From the NCBI GenBank assembly GCA_018114805.1, contig CP073042.1, positions 6,927,501 to 6,991,500 of the forward strand: a stretch of 64,000 nucleotides of DNA. The letters are read 5' to 3'. The stretch comes from Candidatus Streptomyces philanthi (GTDB lineage Bacteria > Actinomycetota > Actinomycetes > Streptomycetales > Streptomycetaceae). The notes beneath the pieces were generated by a model. It ran no database searches. It was given only the letters and a program-made list of their open reading frames with translations, and was not told the DNA's origin. Position numbers and translations under genes: made by a program. Position 1 is the stretch's first letter. Each line of letters opens with the position of its first letter. Below are positions 42,467 to 51,978 of this stretch, piece by piece.

Positions 42467-43186
42467 TGGCCTCGTTCAACGACTTCTTCCACCGGGAGGT
42501 CAGGCCCGACAGGCGTCCGATCGCGGGCGACACGGACCCCAAGATCATCGTGGCCCCCAACGACGGCAGGGTGGTCAAGATCCAGGGGAACGTGCGGCGT
42601 ACCGACGAGTTCTGGGTCAAGGGCCAGCGCTTCTCCCTCCACGACATGCTGGACGGCAGCGACCTGACGACCGGCTTCGTCGGGGGCGACGTCTACCAGT
42701 CCTTCCTCGCCGGCAGCGACTACCACCGCTGGCACGCCTCGGTCAACGCCCGTGCCCTGATCTTCATCCAGAGCCCCGACCCCATCGGGGTCGTGTGCGT
42801 GATGCCCGTCGGCATCACCGAGATCTCCTCGCTCACCATCGCGGTCGCACCCGGGCGGCAGGTCGACAAGGGAGACGAGCTGGGGCTGTTTCAGCTACGG
42901 CGGTTCCAGCATGGTCCTGGTCTTCCAGCCGGGTGCCGTGGCCGCCTTCGACGTGCCGGACAACACGACCGGGAACATGGGGAAGGGCCAGTGGTGCGCG
43001 GTCAACTCGCAGATCGGGCACACCGGCTGAGTACCGTGAAGCCTGTGGCTGGGTGGCCGAGGGGCCCGTGGCCCGGTGTGCGGGCGGCGCTTCGGTGGGC
43101 ACCACGCGCTCCGCGCTCCCGTACGGAGCGTGCCCCCCGCGGCGGACCGCCTCGATGCGCGCGCGGTGGGGACCGGCGAGCAACCC

Positions 43187-43232
43187 TGTCGGGGAAAGCC
43201 CGGGTGACCGAGTGTCGGGGAAGGCCCGGGTG
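43187..43232. repeat. 20-base direct repeat upstream of the PEBP gene
   Basis: tgtcggggaaagcccgggtg (43187-43206) recurs at 43213-43232 with one change (aag to agg), a 26-base period. It lies 45-90 bases upstream of the PEBP start and could be an operator or a leftover duplication. Confidence 0.5.
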
Positions 43233-43275
43233 GTCGACGCGTTTGTCCGGACGTGACGGAGGTAACCCGGGCTCC

Positions 43276-43728
43276 ATGGCTGGCATCGAACTCATCAGTG
43301 ACGCGTTCAACGACCACGCCTTTCTGGCCCGTCAGTACGCGTTCGAAGGCGCGAACACCTCGCCGCCCCTGAAGTGGCGCGGCGTTCCGGACGACGCGTC
43401 GGAACTGGTCCTGCTGTGCGAGGACCCCGACGCACCCTCGGGCACCTTCGTGCACCAGGTCGTCGTCGGCATCGACCCCCGCAGTGACGGCGTCGCGGCG
43501 GGGCAGACGCCACCCGGCGGCACGGAGTTGGTCAACGGTTTCGGTGAACGCGGCTGGGGCGGACCGCATCCGCCTCCCGGAGACGAGGCGCACCGCTACT
43601 TCTTCCGCCTCTACGTCCTCGGGGAGCCGTGTGTCCTGCCCGACGCCCCCAGCGCCGAACAGGTGCACCAGGCGGTCGATCCGCGACAGCTCGCCAGCGG
43701 CAACCTGGTGGCGCTCTACCACCGCTGA
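43276..43728 (+). CDS. YbhB/YbcL-type phosphatidylethanolamine-binding (PEBP) protein
   Basis: 150 uninterrupted residues: MAGIELISDAFNDHAFLARQ, TSPPLKWRGVPDDASELVLL, CEDPDAPSGTFVHQVVVGID (the conserved DPDAP motif), GWGGPHPPPGDEAHRYFFRL (GPxPPxGxxHRYxF motif), and the C-terminal LVALYHR. These small cytosolic proteins share the fold of Raf kinase inhibitor proteins; their bacterial role is unsettled. Length and motif order are normal. It follows the broken decarboxylase-like gene on the same strand by 245 bases. Confidence 0.93.
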   Translation: MAGIELISDAFNDHAFLARQYAFEGANTSPPLKWRGVPDDASELVLLCEDPDAPSGTFVHQVVVGIDPRSDGVAAGQTPPGGTELVNGFGERGWGGPHPPPGDEAHRYFFRLYVLGEPCVLPDAPSAEQVHQAVDPRQLASGNLVALYHR

Positions 43729-43760
43729 CGGTGCGCGGCGGGCCGGGCGCGCGGCACACC

Positions 43761-44069
43761 TCACTCCGCCGGCGGCCTGCTGCCGCGCTCGCGCCTGAGC
43801 CTACGGGTGACGATCAGCAGGTCGGCCGCCGCGAAGAGGGTGAGCGCCGCACACACCGCGGCGAGGATGACGAGCGGACCGCGTCCCGGATTGTCGTCGG
43901 CGTCCGATATCGCCGCCCACACCCCGAAGACCACGGCCGCCCCGCCGAACAACGGCAGGAACACGGTCGACAGGACCCGCCGCAGCCCGAGCGCGCTCCG
44001 CGCGGTGACGGGCTCGATCCCGGACCGGGTGGGGCGACGGCCGATCACGCCGGAACGCCCGCGCGGCAC
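43761..44069 (-). CDS. Small two-helix membrane protein (resembles DUF6343)
   Basis: 102 residues from a GTG at 44069; a later GTG giving VIGRRPTRSGIEPVTARSAL is possible. Basic N-terminus with RSGIEPVTARSALGLRRVLS, two hydrophobic segments (TVFLPLFGGAAVVFGVWAAI and VILAAVCAALTLFAAADLLI) separated by an acidic loop, and a basic tail. The EPVTARSALxLR start and two-helix layout recall DUF6343 proteins of streptomycetes, of unknown function. The identification is from memory of the family pattern. Confidence 0.6.
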   Translation of the reverse strand: MPRGRSGVIGRRPTRSGIEPVTARSALGLRRVLSTVFLPLFGGAAVVFGVWAAISDADDNPGRGPLVILAAVCAALTLFAAADLLIVTRRLRRERGSRPPAE

Positions 44070-44517
44070 CGGCGCTCGTGCCGCCTCGGGCTCTCATCGT
44101 TCATGGCGTACTTCCTTCACCGATCTCGGACGGTGCGCGGGGGACGACCGGCGGACGGCCGCTGTCGCCGACACACCACCGCTGCGGGGTCGGCGAGCAC
44201 ACCCCGCGCGCGTCGGGAACCGGTCGCCATGGCCGGGCCCCACCAGGACTATGCCGCGACGGCGCCTGACCGGACGGGCCGGCGCGCCGCTTTCGGCCGC
44301 CCGGGCGACCCGCGCGGTGCGACCGTGAAAGCCGCCGCCACCGTCGCCACCGCCCGGCGCGGGAACCCCGGAGACGCGGCCACAGCCGGACGTCACACCC
44401 GACAGCTACAACCACCCAGGAGATGGGGCAGGCGCCCGCACGGCAGGAGTCGCCGGCGACCCTGCGACCGTGCCCGGCGGTCGGCGCGTGGCGCCTGGGG
44501 CCGCCGGGCACGCGGTG
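44070..44517. other. Intergenic region, nothing recognised
   Basis: 448 bases between the gdhA stop and the start of the small membrane protein (both minus). No conserved motif is seen in any frame; the sequence is GC-rich with short scattered self-complementary stretches. Confidence 0.5.
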
Positions 44518-46122
<1,605 letters not shown>

Positions 46123-47025
46123 ATGGAGCTGAACGCGCTCAGGCAGTTCCTGGTCGTGGCGCGGCTGGAGCACCTCAGTCGGGCGGCCGACGAACTGGGC
46201 GTCGCACAGCCGTCGTTGAGCCGCACCATCTCGCGCCTGGAAGGCGAACTGGGCACCCCGCTGTTCGACCGGAGCGGTCGGCTGCGACTCAACGACGCGG
46301 GCACACTCTTCCGCGCGCACGTCGAACGCGCCCTCGGCGAGCTGCAGGCCGGACAGCTCGCCGTCGCCGAGGCCGCCAGCGAGGGGCTGGGCACCGTGCG
46401 GTTGGCGTCGGAGACCTTCCTCACCCTCACCGGGCCGCTGGCGGTCTACAAGCGCGACTACCCCGCCGTCGAGCTGGAACTCCAGTGGTCGCCGGCCGAG
46501 GACATGGCCCGCCGGCTGTGGGCCCGGGACGTCGACCTGTGTGTCGCCTCGCAGCCGATCCGCGCCGAGGGCGTCGCGACGGTGCGACTCTTCGAGGACG
46601 CGGTGGGGGTGGTCGTGCCACCCGACCACCCGCCCGCGGGCCGTGCGCCCGTGAGCCTCCACGAACTCGCCGAGTACCCCTTCGTCACCGCTCGCGCGGG
46701 GCACTGGCTGCGCGGACTGCTCGACCAGCTCTTCCTCTTCGCCACCCGGGGCATCGCCCCGAGGATCGTCTGTGAGAGCGACGAGCACAGCGCCATAGCG
46801 GACCTGATCGGCGCGGGCCTCGGCATCGGCCTGGTCCCCTCCTTCGCCCGCCGCGAGAACCCGCGTACGCCATTGGTATGGGTACCCGTCGACAGCCCGG
46901 ACTGCCGCCGCACCGTCACCCTGTGCTGGGCCGCCGACGGCCACCTGTCGACGGCGGCCCGACTGATGCGCACCACGATCGCCGAGTGGGACTGGTGTAA
47001 CAACCAGGCGTGCGAGCTTTTCTGA
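46123..47025 (+). CDS. LysR-family transcriptional regulator
   Basis: 300 uninterrupted residues: N-terminal HTH MELNALRQFLVVARLEHLSR with VAQPSLSRTISRLEGELGTP and LFDRSGRLRLNDAG, then the two-lobed effector domain (TVRLASETFLTLTGPLAVYK, VDLCVASQPIRAEGVATVRL, FVTARAGHWLRGLLDQLFLF, GLGIGLVPSFARRENPRTPL). It resembles the YnfL/BenM-like branch. Its orientation, divergent from truncated gdhA, suggests it may once have controlled that gene; LysR proteins usually act on the divergent neighbour and on themselves. Confidence 0.93.
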   Translation: MELNALRQFLVVARLEHLSRAADELGVAQPSLSRTISRLEGELGTPLFDRSGRLRLNDAGTLFRAHVERALGELQAGQLAVAEAASEGLGTVRLASETFLTLTGPLAVYKRDYPAVELELQWSPAEDMARRLWARDVDLCVASQPIRAEGVATVRLFEDAVGVVVPPDHPPAGRAPVSLHELAEYPFVTARAGHWLRGLLDQLFLFATRGIAPRIVCESDEHSAIADLIGAGLGIGLVPSFARRENPRTPLVWVPVDSPDCRRTVTLCWAADGHLSTAARLMRTTIAEWDWCNNQACELF

Positions 47026-47439
47026 CGCCTTGTCAGGTCAAGCCCCGGCCTGTGGGTGACATCTCCAGTGCGTGCGGCGCGCGGGTCGCCGCGTCCACCG
47101 CACCCGTATCGGCTTACCTGGCGGACCCCGTGCGCCGAGGTGTGGGGCGTGAGGTGCGGCGTGTGGCGCCTGGGGCGTGGTGGGGGCGCGTCACGCCAGG
47201 TCACGGGCGTGCCCGGAGCATTGGCCTGAGTTCGCCCTAGGCGGTGCCTCCACGGTTCCTTAACATCTCGCTCAATTGGCATGCGCATGTCTGATCGGAT
47301 CACATGCGCCTCCGCCTCATCGCTCCGCCCGTCACGGGCTCCGGCGGTCGCCGCTCGCGCACAGCACGTCCCCAGCACACCTTGGCGACCCCTGCTTGCC
47401 CTGACTGCCCCGATCCCCAAGGCACAGGATTGGATCACC
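47026..47439. promoter_or_regulatory. Intergenic region upstream of the DUF4360 gene
   Basis: 414 bases. A stretch of lower GC at 47256-47305 (ccttaacatctcgctcaatt, gcatgtctgatcggatcaca) is the likely promoter of the secreted-protein gene. No other gene is recognised. Confidence 0.4.
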
Positions 47440-48095
47440 ATGCACACCGGCATACTTGCAACCAGCGCGGTAGTTGGCCTGTTCGGCGCGACCCTCTCGC
47501 CGCAGAGCCCCGCCACGATCGAGAACCCGCCCGCCTACAAGATCGTGATCGAGGTCGCGACGGTGAACGGCTCCGGATGCCCCAAGGGAACGGCCGAGGT
47601 GGCCGTCTCCCCGGACAACACCGCGTTCACCGTGGCGTACAGCCGCTACCTGGCGAGAGTCGGCGGCGCCTCCGATCCAATGGACTACCGGAAGAACTGT
47701 CAGCTCAGCCTCGTGGTGTACGTGCCCAGCGGCTTCACCTACGCCGTCGCCAGCGCCGACTACCGCGGTTACGCTTCCCTGCAACCCGGTGCCACCAGCG
47801 AGCAGAAGGCGTCGTACTACTTCCAGGGGTCACCGGACAGGGCCGCCCGCTCCCACCCGTTCAAGGGTCCGCAGGACGACGACTGGACGACTGGCAGGTC
47901 GCCGACAAGACCGACTGGGGCCAACTGGTCTGGGCGCCGTGCGGCGCGCGGCGCAACTTCAACATCAACACCGAGTTGCGCGTGAACGCGGGCACCTCGG
48001 ACCCGGAGAAGACCAGCTTCATGACCATGGACTCCACGGACGGTGACATCAACACCGTCTACCGGCTCGCCTGCAAGCAGTGCCCCAAGCCCTGA
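47440..48095 (+). pseudogene. Secreted DUF4360 protein, 8-base duplication causes a frameshift
   Basis: Signal segment MHTGILATSAVVGLFGATLS, then the DUF4360 pattern: YKIVIEVATVNGSGCPKGTA, VSPDNTAFTVAYSRYLARVG, RKNCQLSLVVYVPSGFTYAV and, after a shift at the 8-base tandem duplication 47878-47893, WGQLVWAPCGARRNFNINTE, TSFMTMDSTDGDINTVYRLA and CKQCPKP. About 215 residues. Streptomycetes have several such secreted proteins of unknown role; conserved Cys pairs (GSGC, RKNC, APCG, KQC) suggest disulfides. The start could also be an upstream codon in the same frame. Confidence 0.82.
47878..47893. repeat. 8-base tandem duplication in the DUF4360 gene
   Basis: gacgactg at 47878-47885 is repeated at 47886-47893. 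Removing one copy restores the frame between GPQDD and DWQVADKTDW. Confidence 0.85.
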
Positions 48096-48132
48096 CCCGC
48101 GCACGGGGGGACGCCCTGCCGCTGGTCGGCAT

Positions 48133-48174
48133 CCTCGTACGGCCGGAGGGGTCACGGTTCTTCGGCCGTACGAG
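48133..48174 (+). terminator. Terminator downstream of the DUF4360 gene
   Basis: ctcgtacggccg (48133... arm at 48134-48145) pairs with cggccgtacgag (48163-48174), 12-base stem and 17-base loop, 38 bases past the gene's stop. Confidence 0.7.
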
Positions 48175-48429
48175 TGCCGCGCCGGCGGAACGTGGCACGT
48201 CGGGCGGCCCACGGCTCGCGGCCGTCGTCGACGACGGGAGGATGGCGGTGACCCGCGACGCCCCACCCCGCGCCTACGACTGCCGGATCACGGCGACCCC
48301 CACAGCGTTCCTGCTGGTCTCCTTCCGGCGCACCCCCGTCTGGAGGCTGTGGCATGCGGTCACCCGCGGGCCAGCGGGCGCAGGCCGTGGTCGGCCAGGC
48401 GACTCGGGTCGCTGGTCGCCAGCCCCTGA
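48175..48429 (+). pseudogene. C-terminal remnant resembling a maleylpyruvate isomerase-family protein
   Basis: A short stretch reads VDDGRMAVTRDAPPRAYDCR and ITATPTAFLLVSFRRTPVWR in one frame and, after a shift near 48360, ASGRRPWSARRLGSLVASP then TGA in another. The pattern (A-x-D-C-x-I, P-T-A-x-L-L, GRRPW, LxSLxxxP, stop) matches the C-terminus of mycothiol-dependent maleylpyruvate isomerase-like proteins as I remember them. No N-terminal DinB-like domain precedes it: the stretch starts just after a terminator. A truncated, frameshifted relic; identification is tentative. Confidence 0.4.
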
Positions 48430-48458
48430 CGGCTCAGGCCCGCCGCCCCGCGCGGGCG

Positions 48459-48947
48459 TCAGGCCGGCAGGGTGGCCTCGATGGCGGTGGTGACCTCCGG
48501 GGCGTCCGGCTCGGTGCGGGGATCGAAGCGCGCCGTGACGGTGCCGTCGGGGGCGATGAGGAACTTCTCGAAGTTCCAGCGGATGTCGCCGCTGTGGCCT
48601 TCGGCGTCGGCCGTGCCGACGAGTTCCGCGTACAGGGGGTGCCGCTCGGCGCCGTTGACGTCGGTCTTCTCCGTGAGCGGGAAGGTGACGCCGTAGGTGG
48701 TGGAGCAGAAGGTGGCGATCTCCTCGGCGCTGCCGGGCTCCTGACCCGCGAACTGGTTGCACGGCACGCCGAGGACGGTGAAGCCGCGCGCGGCATAGCG
48801 CTCGTGCAGCTTCTCCAGCGCCGCGTACTGCGGGGTCAGGCCGCACTTGGAGGCTACGTTGACGACCAGGACGGCCTTGCCCCGGTACTGGGCGAGGTCG
48901 GCCGAACCGCCGCCGAGGGCGCCGATCTCCACATCATGGAAGGACAT
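48459..48947 (-). CDS. Glutathione peroxidase family (thiol peroxidase)
   Basis: 162 residues from ATG 48947, which sits 8 bases behind aggag. Peroxidatic Cys in VLVVNVASKCGLTPQ, Gln in LGVPCNQFAGQEPG and Trp in IRWNFEKFLIAPDG complete the catalytic set; a second Cys (VPC) and others may allow thioredoxin-linked turnover. Streptomycetes lack glutathione, so a thioredoxin or mycothiol partner is more likely. Role: reduction of H2O2 and lipid peroxides in the cytosol. Intact and monocistronic. Confidence 0.93.
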   Translation of the reverse strand: MSFHDVEIGALGGGSADLAQYRGKAVLVVNVASKCGLTPQYAALEKLHERYAARGFTVLGVPCNQFAGQEPGSAEEIATFCSTTYGVTFPLTEKTDVNGAERHPLYAELVGTADAEGHSGDIRWNFEKFLIAPDGTVTARFDPRTEPDAPEVTTAIEATLPA

Positions 48948-49164
48948 GTTCACTCCTACGTTCGTCGTCGCGCCTGACTGGGAGGGAAGGTCGGGCTGTT
49001 GACGAGCGTACTGGGCCGACCGGGAGTGGCAGACCGCTTCCGGGGCCCCGCTCCCACCGGCCGGTCGACGGCCAACTGCCGGCCACCCGTAAGCCGTGAG
49101 GCTGTGAGAATGTGGGAGGACGGGTGCGCGCGAGACATCGGGACGCGAGAGCGGGCGGGCGTGG

Positions 49165-49900
49165 TCACGGTGTGCCCTCCGGTGCCGGCTCGGCGACCCA
49201 GTAGCGGGTGAGGCGCCGGCGGGTGTCGGAGAAGCCGGTTCGGGCGTGGAATATCCGGTGGTTGTCCCAGATCAGCAGCGCGTCCTCGGGGATGAGTACG
49301 GAGGTGCCGCCCGTCTCGACGAAGTCGACGGCTCGTTCGGCGAGGGCGACGCCGCCCGGGCCCAGGGGCTGGGAGTCGGCGGTGGGTTGGTCGAGGGTAT
49401 CCGAGTACGCGCCGACTCGTAGCAGGGTGGAGCTCATGCGGATGACGGTCCGGGAGGGGGCGCGGTCCACCACCGGCTTGCGGACGCCCACGGCGTCGGG
49501 GCGCTCCTCGTACGAGGGCCAGTAGACGGGGTGCTGGTGGGCGAGGCGCTGGAGGTCCTCGTCCAGGGTAGTGAGGAAGTGGCGCCTGTCGGCGAGCAGG
49601 GTGCGACCGCCGCCGCAGGTGGCCTGGGTCCGGCAGTGCAGCGCCAGGTAGCGCGGTGGCAGGCTCTGGCCCGGCGCCTCCGTGTGCGGTCGCAGGGTGT
49701 GGGGGCTTCCTGGTGTCCCGCAGCGCCTCGAACCCCGCGTGGGCCCGGATGTCGTAGGCCACCTCCCCGGTGGTCTGCGGAACGAGCTCCCCCAGATGCC
49801 GCAGCAGGGCGGTGGCCTCGGCTGGCTCCAGGGGGCCCTCCACCAGCGCATATCGATGACTGTCCAAATTGTTATTTTCTGTCTCAAATGTCTGCTTCAT
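49165..49900 (-). pseudogene. Fe(II)/2-oxoglutarate dioxygenase (TauD / clavaminate-synthase-like), frameshifted
   Basis: ATG at 49900; the unusually AT-rich first codons give MKQTFETENNNLDSHRYALV. ATALLRHLGELVPQTTGEVA and AYDIRAHAGFEALRDT follow; a base is lost near 49705, and the core RPHTEAPGQSLPPRYLALHC holds the metal motif HxE (HTE), typical of the clavaminate synthase-like branch rather than HxD. Distal His in LLIWDNHRIFHARTGF and the 2-oxoglutarate Arg in DTRRRLTRYWV. About 245 residues when repaired. Members hydroxylate free or carrier-bound amino acids, notably Arg, Asn or related. Divergent from the carboxyethyl-ornithine synthase at 49955, 54 bases away. Confidence 0.78.
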
Positions 49901-49954
49901 TCGTGTCACGTTAGCGTAATCACAAGAACGCGTCGCGTAAGAAGAAGGTGGGTC
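49901..49954. promoter_or_regulatory. Short divergent promoter between the dioxygenase and the synthase
   Basis: 54 bases shared by both genes, with a comparatively AT-rich stretch gttagcgtaatcacaagaac (49910-49929) and a gaagaagg ribosome binding site for the plus gene. So short a gap implies overlapping promoters and joint control. Confidence 0.55.
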
Positions 49955-51003
49955 ATGGGTACGTTGAGCCTGGGCGTGGTGGCGACCACCGGGAAGAAGC
50001 ACGAGAAGCGCGTACCACTGCACCCCGCCCATCTGCCGCTGTTGGACGCCGACATCCGCGCGAGGTTGTATCTGGAGCGCGGTTACGGCAGGTGGTTCGG
50101 CTTCTCGGACGACGACCTGAGGCCGCACGTCGCGGGCGTCGTGCCCCGGGCGGAACTGATCCGCGACTGTGAGGCCGTCATGCTGTTCAAGGTGCCCCCC
50201 AGGACGTCGCCGAACTGCGCGAGGGGCAGGTGCTGGTGGGTGCGGTGCCCCGCACTTCGCGCAGAACATGGAGACCACCCAACTGGCCATCGACAAGCGG
50301 CTGACCGTGATCTCCCTGGAGGCCATGCGGCACTGGCCGACGGATGGCACGCGCGACCGCTTCGCCTTCTACCGGGTCAGCGAGATCGCCGGCTACTGCT
50401 CCGTCCAGCACGCCACCCAGTGCGTGGGCAGGACCGGAGCGTGGGGCCGCCCGCTCAGTGCCGTCGTCATCGGCTACGGCTCCACGGGGCGGGGGCGCGG
50501 TGGCGGCGCTGCGGGCCCAGGGTGTGTCGGAGCTGAGCGTGGTGACCCGGCGCCCCAGCGCCGCCGTCAACCCACCGGCGGGCACCACCCGGATGGGCCA
50601 GTTGCACTACGACCCGTCCCGCTCGCGCGCGAGCACGGTGCGGCTCGCGGAGGGCGAGGTGCCACTCGTCGCCTTCCTGGCGGAGCACGACATCGTCGTC
50701 AACTGCGCGTTGCAGGACATCGCCGCCCCCGAGGTCTACCTCACCACCGAAGACCTGGACCGTTTCGCTCCCGGGTCCCTCATCGTGCACGTCTCGTGCG
50801 ACAAGGGCATGGGTTTCGGTTGGGCGCGTCCCACCTCCTTCGACCAACCCATCATCACGGTGGGTGGGAACGTGCACTACTACGCCGTGGACCACAGCCC
50901 CTCGCTGCTGTGGGACTCCGCCACCTGGGAACAGAGCCAGAGCACCCTGCCGTATCTGCCGGTCCTCGTCGACCGCGAGAAGTGGCACACCCACGAGACG
51001 GTC
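49955..51003 (+). pseudogene. N5-(carboxyethyl)ornithine synthase-like oxidoreductase, three frameshifts, C-terminus joined to other sequence
   Basis: ATG at 49955: MGTLSLGVVATTGKKHEKRV and PLHPAHLPLLD match the pyruvate-binding N-terminal lobe shared with alanine dehydrogenase. Shifts near 50200, 50255 and 50490 separate this from AIDKRLTVISLEAMRHWPTD, the NADP-binding AVVIGYGSTGRGAVAALRAQ, VAFLAEHDIVVNCALQDIAA and SLLWDSATWEQSQSTLPYLP. Homology ends near WHTHETV (about 51000), where a sigma-factor remnant starts. Family reaction: NADPH-dependent condensation of ornithine's side-chain amine with pyruvate. The call rests on overall order and the last conserved block. Confidence 0.72.
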
Positions 51004-51172
51004 CCGGCGGGCCGCTGGCGGGCCTGGCGCTGCTTGACGGCCTGGCCGGCGAACGGCAGCTCCAGGCGTACCACCCGTACCAGGCCGCCCGCGGGGACCT
51101 GCTGCACTGGCTCGGCCGGCTGCCGGAAGCTGCGACGGCCTACCGGCGGGGCGGCGGGCTGGCGGGTGGGGC
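51004..51172 (+). pseudogene. C-terminal fragment of an ECF sigma factor (DUF6596 type)
   Basis: GPLAGLALLDGLAGERQLQA, YHPYQAARGDLLHWLGRLPE and AATAYRR match the last helical repeats of SigI/RpoE-like ECF factors that carry the DUF6596 extension. No sigma-2 or sigma-4 region precedes it; it begins right after the C-terminal homology of the synthase and ends against the 3' end of the deformylase. About 50 residues of a protein normally about 400 long. A deletion or insertion scar. Confidence 0.7.
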
Positions 51173-51886
51173 TCAGGGCTCCGGCGTGGCCGCTGTGGTG
51201 GGCGGCGCGTCCGGCGCGCGACCCAGCCTGGCCGCCTTGGCGGCGCGCTGGGCGAAGACCCGCTCGCGGCGGTCGGCCATCTGTCGCAGCGCGTCCTTCT
51301 GGTCCCGCTTGGCGAGGCGCTGCACGTACAGCCGCCCGTCGAGATGGTCGCTCTCGTGCTGGAGGCACCGGGCGAAGTACCCCGTCCCCTCGATGACCAG
51401 CGGCTTGCCGTCCTGGGCGACGCCGCGCACCACGGCGCGGTCCAGGCGGGGGACGTTCATGGTCGCCCCCGGTACGGACAGGCACCCCTCGCCCTCGTCG
51501 ACCACGTTCCGCCCGGTGGGCGGGAGTTCGTCGAGCACCGGGTTGATGACGTGCCCGACGTGGCGAACGCCGTGGTCGTCGGGGCAGTCGTAGACGAAGA
51601 TCCGCAGGTCCACGTCGACCTGGTTGGCCGCCAGGCCGGCGCCGTCGGCGGCGTGCATGGTCAGGAACATGTCGTCGATCAGGGCCGAAAGTTGGGGCGT
51701 GCCGAACTCGGTCACCTCCCGGCACGGGCGGTGCAGCACCTCCTCGCCCAGCACCGTGATGCGCCAGATCGTCCCGCGCTCCGCCTCGGGCGGCAGCGAC
51801 GGATAGGAGTCGACGGGCTGACCCCGCACCCGGACCCGACGGTCGACAGGGCCGGGCTGCTCGTCACGTACGGACACCGCGGACAT
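51173..51886 (-). CDS. def: Peptide deformylase
   Basis: 237 residues from ATG 51886 (an ATG at 51889 is also in frame). All three zinc-site motifs are present: GAGLAANQ (GxGxAAxQ), EGCLSVPG with the Cys ligand, and QHESDHLDG with the two His and the Glu. The core begins RITVLGEEVLHRPCREVTEF near residue 44, after a variable leader; the C-terminal about 50 residues are a basic helical tail. Role: removes the formyl group from nascent proteins. Its start faces a regulator gene 90 bases away and the operator between them, so it is probably a regulated extra copy rather than the housekeeping one. Intact. Confidence 0.92.
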   Translation of the reverse strand: MSAVSVRDEQPGPVDRRVRVRGQPVDSYPSLPPEAERGTIWRITVLGEEVLHRPCREVTEFGTPQLSALIDDMFLTMHAADGAGLAANQVDVDLRIFVYDCPDDHGVRHVGHVINPVLDELPPTGRNVVDEGEGCLSVPGATMNVPRLDRAVVRGVAQDGKPLVIEGTGYFARCLQHESDHLDGRLYVQRLAKRDQKDALRQMADRRERVFAQRAAKAARLGRAPDAPPTTAATPEP

Positions 51887-51950
51887 CATCCTTCCTCAGC
51901 GTGAGAACGCCTGGGGGCGAGTGGCGAAGCCGGTGGCTGCTTGCCAAGTG

Positions 51951-51978
51951 CTTTGCAAAGTAGTAGACTTTGCAAAGT
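51951..51978. promoter_or_regulatory. Twin palindromic operator between the deformylase and the HTH regulator
   Basis: The palindrome ctttgcaaag occurs at 51951-51960 and again at 51968-51977, centres 17 bases apart; the second copy extends to the perfect 12-mer actttgcaaagt (51967-51978). The GTG of the regulator begins inside this copy (51977), so the operator covers the likely promoter and start, and the transcript may be leaderless or nearly so. This fits autorepression by the regulator and possible control of the divergent deformylase. Confidence 0.75.

Larger units (their letters stand above)
41872..43030 (+). pseudogene. Phosphatidylserine decarboxylase family protein, heavily broken
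   Basis: Pieces of one protein in all three frames: VIETHYQNSFGRIAGYLPAD, IPDLLDHLDTIVTWAPRYTD, FPMSALFVYMMYTP, FNDFFHREVRPDRRPIAGDT, DPKIIVAPNDGRVVKIQGNV, FVGGDVYQSFLAGSDYHRWH and SYGGSSMVLVFQPGAVAAFD, ending NSQIGHTG. At least four shifts (near 42070, 42235, 42355 and 42890), two tandem duplications, and an apparent loss of about 35 residues between DYHRW and ASVNARALIFIQ, where relatives carry a longer loop. Members of this branch are about 390-420 residues. The original function would be decarboxylation of a phospholipid or amino-acid-like substrate through a pyruvoyl group. Confidence 0.8.

Noticed and set aside
49165-51003. A clavam or beta-lactam biosynthetic cluster
   Set aside because: No carboxyethyl-arginine synthase, beta-lactam synthetase or amidinohydrolase is present; only a loose analogy with two enzymes remains.
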